Assembly (NCBI GenBank): GCA_054601695.1
Contig: BAAHQB010000021.1
Span: 806,001 to 870,000 of the forward strand
From: Amorphochlora amoebiformis
Taxonomy: Eukaryota > Cercozoa > Chlorarachniophyceae
Direction of reading: 5' to 3'
DNA: 64,000 bases
Every line of letters starts with the position of its first letter. The first letter of the stretch is position 1. A program made the translations under genes and the position numbers. The notes below the pieces were generated by a model. It was not told the DNA's origin. It did not search any database and saw only the letters and a list, made by a program, of their open reading frames with translations. Of this stretch, positions 1 to 64,000 are shown piece after piece.

Positions 1-160
1 AATAGTAATCTTAATATTATTAGTACTATTTCTGATAATAGGTGTGTTAATTGTAATTATTATTATCATTATTATGAATTTATTATTACAAATAGTATTA
101 TTAACATTATTGGGTGTAATACTATTGTTAGTGATAATAGTACATATCTATATAAATTTT

Positions 161-210
<50 letters not shown>

Positions 211-374
211 TATATGTATATACATATAAATATATGTACATATATGTATGTATGTGTATACATATATTGTGGTATAACACACACACATACACATATATAC
301 ACACATATATATATGTACACATACATATCCATTACATACACACACATACATATATATATACATGTATATATATA

Positions 375-417
<43 letters not shown>

Positions 418-691
418 GTGAATGTATATAAATGTATGTATATATATATACATACATATATATATATATACATACATACATATATATATATATATATGTA
501 AGAAAATATCCTTTTTCACCTCATTGCCCGAACCCGAACCAGCCCTAACTCTAACCCTAACCTTAACCGAGTCAGTGGTCCTAGGACTAAGACATGCTGA
601 ATAATCTGATCCTAAGCTTAACCCTAGAGCATCTCCGATGAAATCCTAACCCTAATCCAAACCCTAACTCTAACCCTAACCCTAACCTTAG
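1..691. repeat. Left-edge repeats: ATT-rich, (TA)n/(CA)n, degenerate CCCTAA
   Basis: Bases 1-125 are ATT/ATA-rich, about 165-500 are (TA)n mixed with (CA)n, and 530-690 are degenerate CCCTAAC repeats that run into the acceptor of the first visible exon. No coding sequence is seen. Confidence 0.8.
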
Positions 692-9769
<9,078 letters not shown>

Positions 9770-10507
9770 AGTCTTCGGTGAACTTGAAGTAGATAATTTC
9801 GAAACGCTTCGATCCAGCATGAGGCCTATGATCTAGATGATATGAATGCAGCTAGTGCAGTTCCAACTAGTATTGCGCGTTGATACAAAGACTCGGATAG
9901 TTCAAGTCGGACTGGGAGAACTTACTAGACTTAGTCCGGAATCCGGATGTCTATTAGGTAGCGCTGAGTATTATGTGAACTGTTTTATTCTGCATGACTA
10001 GCTGAACTAAAAGAAATAAGAGATCGAACTGGAGATAATACGGTAATAGTTGGATCTATCACAACTACTGTCGGCAGGATATTCTCTCGATAGTACAATA
10101 TTCTCTAGATACTCTAGATACTGTTATATCTAGTATATGCATCATGAGTCCAGATGATGTTGAGTTAGCTAGTTAGCCTGACCTTTTTTACCTGATTACA
10201 CCGCAATCTAGATATATATGTAATTAATTTTTAAAATTTTACTAAGCTCAGTGGAATATACAGCGCGACGCGTTGTGTGTACTCTACAGTGTCTAGAGTG
10301 TACGACTAATCCATAAAAACGATTGACTGCCCTATCCAGCATTGTCCAACGTGGTAGCTATTCACGTGTCAAACTCGGATCAACAGATATTTCGCCTCCA
10401 GACGTCCACGCAAGAAAAATGAGCCTTGAGACCAGACCCCGGAACTCTGTCGACTAGGACGAGTAAGGGAATTATCGTGCAAATTGGATCCTATATTCGC
10501 CGGACTA
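9770..10507. other. Convergent intergenic spacer, CTAG-rich
   Basis: No coding chain enters this stretch from either side. It lacks (TA)n and contains about a dozen CTAG tetramers, often as TCTAGAT or ACTAGT. It must hold the 3' UTRs and poly(A) sites of both convergent genes. Confidence 0.6.
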
Positions 10508-12783
<2,276 letters not shown>

Positions 12784-13197
12784 CTGTCATCGCGCCAAAA
12801 AGAGGAAAGTGGTGCGACGAAAGATACAGGCAGCCAACACGTGGGTGCCCGCTCCGATTTCGCCGGGGTATATCGTATTAAGATCACCTTAATTACTACA
12901 TAATAGTAAGGTGATTCTACCTAATATTATCTATACTTTGCCGAAGAATTAAAAGTTCTCTCCACGTAAAAGCCTTTCCCCACGGCCCCCCCCCCAAGGC
13001 GCTTATTTTTACAGCCAAGGAGAGGGGATGGGATCGAAACGAAGTGATGCCGCGGGGAGAAAGAGTGTACTTGAGGAAAACACGAAGGAGGGGGGTTGCG
13101 TAGCTTGGCGACGTAGATCAGTGGATGGTGCTATAGTGTTCAAGTCGAACAGCGTTCGCCTTGACCCTGTCATTTAGAGTGACAGTCTCCGTGGACA
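12784..13197. promoter_or_regulatory. Divergent promoter spacer with a hairpin and a C-run
   Basis: This stretch separates the minus-strand CDCA7-like gene from the plus-strand signal-peptide gene and is one of the few long stretches without (TA)n. It holds a perfect 9-base inverted repeat (ATCACCTTA at 12883-12891, TAAGGTGAT at 12907-12915, 15-base loop) and a run of about ten C near 12986. It probably contains the first exon of the minus gene and the 5' UTR of the plus gene. I see no clear TATA box. Confidence 0.45.
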
Positions 13198-17030
<3,833 letters not shown>

Positions 17031-17481
17031 GAATAGCTACACACTGGCGGCTTCAAATGTGAATATTAAGTTGTTGTTTGCAAAGCTGCCTAGTGAATAT
17101 CAAGGCAGGCACTGCATGTGTAGTCAAGTCTAGTAGTGTGTCTGCTACTTTCTAGATACTACAGACTCTCGGATGATAACGACGTGGTACTATCTACTAG
17201 ATCCGGCTATGATTCATGATGCATGATGATCTAAATCTACACTAAGAATCGTGAATGATACTACTGATATGAGGGTATAATATATAACAAGTATAAATCA
17301 TGACTCATCTAGTGACCATGATGATATGATACTACTGACCGTCATATAATCACAGGTTACATACATACAGTTCATGTAACAATTGCCTAGAATGCCTAGA
17401 TCCAATCCGATGATCGATAAACTCTAGAAACTAGATTGCCAATCGAACTAGAAGAAAGAAAATTCTATATAAGTGTTTAGG
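17031..17481. other. Convergent intergenic spacer, CTAG-rich
   Basis: This is the spacer between the stop of the signal-peptide gene and the stop of the EF-hand gene. It is unique sequence with about nine CTAG tetramers and several TGATGAT stretches, in a similar style to 9770-10507. I see no ORF or RNA gene. Confidence 0.6.
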
Positions 17482-29678
<12,197 letters not shown>

Positions 29679-29953
29679 CTAAGAAGGGAGAGGGAATGGA
29701 AGATGGGAGATAAGAATGTAGAGCAAACGGAGGGAGGGAGAGAGTAAGCGAGAGACCACAGAGGGAGGAGAGAAAACAGATAGAAAGAAAGAAATGAGAG
29801 GAGGGAGAGGCAGGGAGAGAGAGGAGAGAGATAGAGAAAGAGAGAGAGTGCGACAAGAAATATATAGAGGTTGGAATGAGTACTCGAATATGTAAATATT
29901 TGGGTACTGGACATATAAATATACACATTCTAAATATACATCACCCTGTTTAG

Positions 29954-29992
<39 letters not shown>

Positions 29993-30149
29993 ACACACAT
30001 AACACCCCAAAGACATGGCTAAATATATATATATTCTATATATATATATTATATATATATGTATATATTTATTTTTTACATTTTCATATATTTATATATG
30101 TATATATTTATGATTTGTATACTATAAATTATATATTGCCTATTTATAT

Positions 30150-30195
<46 letters not shown>

Positions 30196-30454
30196 GGGGT
30201 TAGACTACCCCCTCGTCGTCTTCTTCGTTCTTTGTCTTCTGAGGGTTAGATTAGTTTTAATACTAGGATTCGGGTTATGTTAATGGCTAGGGTTAGGGTT
30301 AATAATACTATATAGGGATTTATGTGTGTCTTTAGTGGGTCTTATTCAATAATAACTTGTTCTCCTTCATGAGCCTTTGATTTAGATTCGCGTTCATAGT
30401 ATTATCTTTTTTTTTTCCCTCATATTTTTTTCTTCCCCCTCCCCTTTTTTTCTT

Positions 30455-63977
<33,523 letters not shown>

Positions 63978-64000
63978 CTGTATACACATATTATAAAACA

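Noticed and set aside
72-473. Long Tyr/Ile open frames (here and in scores of other places)
   Set aside because: They are translations of (TA)n and (CA)n repeats, open on both strands, with no protein-like composition.
30357-30397. ATG reading NANLNQRLMKENK as first exon of the EF-hand gene
   Set aside because: Its donor leaves phase 2, and neither 30209-30238 nor 29644-29678 can accept that phase without a stop.

Overview
This window looks like nuclear DNA from a protist-type eukaryote that I cannot place further. Very short exons of ordinary base composition sit in introns made almost entirely of (TA)n and (CA)n runs plus degenerate telomere-like CCCTAA/TTAGGG tracts. The splice sites I read are GT-AG, with two GC-AG exceptions. 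I see no bacterial operon, tRNA, rRNA or CRISPR array. I built the exon chains by hand, requiring open frames and matching intron phase from exon to exon, so junctions are predictions. Protein families were recognised from remembered motifs, not from searches.

Layout. (1) + strand, 692 to 9769: the 3' part of an unrecognised gene in 11 exons, ending at a TGA; its start lies to the left. (2) - strand, 12783 to 10508: a CDCA7-type (zf-4CXXC_R1) zinc-finger protein with a lysine-rich, histone-H1-like tail. (3) + strand, 13198 to 17030: a small protein with a signal peptide and a C-terminal KDDL, so probably ER-luminal. Genes 2 and 3 diverge from a shared spacer. (4) - strand, about 29678 to 17482: a roughly 550-residue protein with several EF-hands and two or three RanBP2-type zinc fingers, in about 30 exons. 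(5) - strand, 63977 to 30455: the 3' portion (about 1,850 codons in 86 exons) of a giant DUF3638/DUF3645 protein, the large fungal/protist family that databases often label 'ubiquitinyl hydrolase'. Its 5' end is beyond the right edge.

How it fits together. The giant protein carries a Walker-A-like loop, a DEVD box, a SGTP motif, a TTGMDIK motif and a Q-x3-R-M-R-G-I-G-x-G-Q motif in the order and spacing of an SF2/SecA-like ATPase, so I suggest it is a nucleotide-driven motor. The gene directly downstream on the same strand encodes RanBP2-type fingers, some of which bind ubiquitin elsewhere; any functional link is speculation. Gene pairs 1/2 and 3/4 converge on short spacers rich in CTAG.

The most unusual genomic feature is the intron structure. 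(TA)n often begins at the donor and ends at the acceptor, and sense-strand CCCTAAC tracts, which contain a consensus-like CTAAC branch point and a pyrimidine tract, repeatedly sit right against acceptors.
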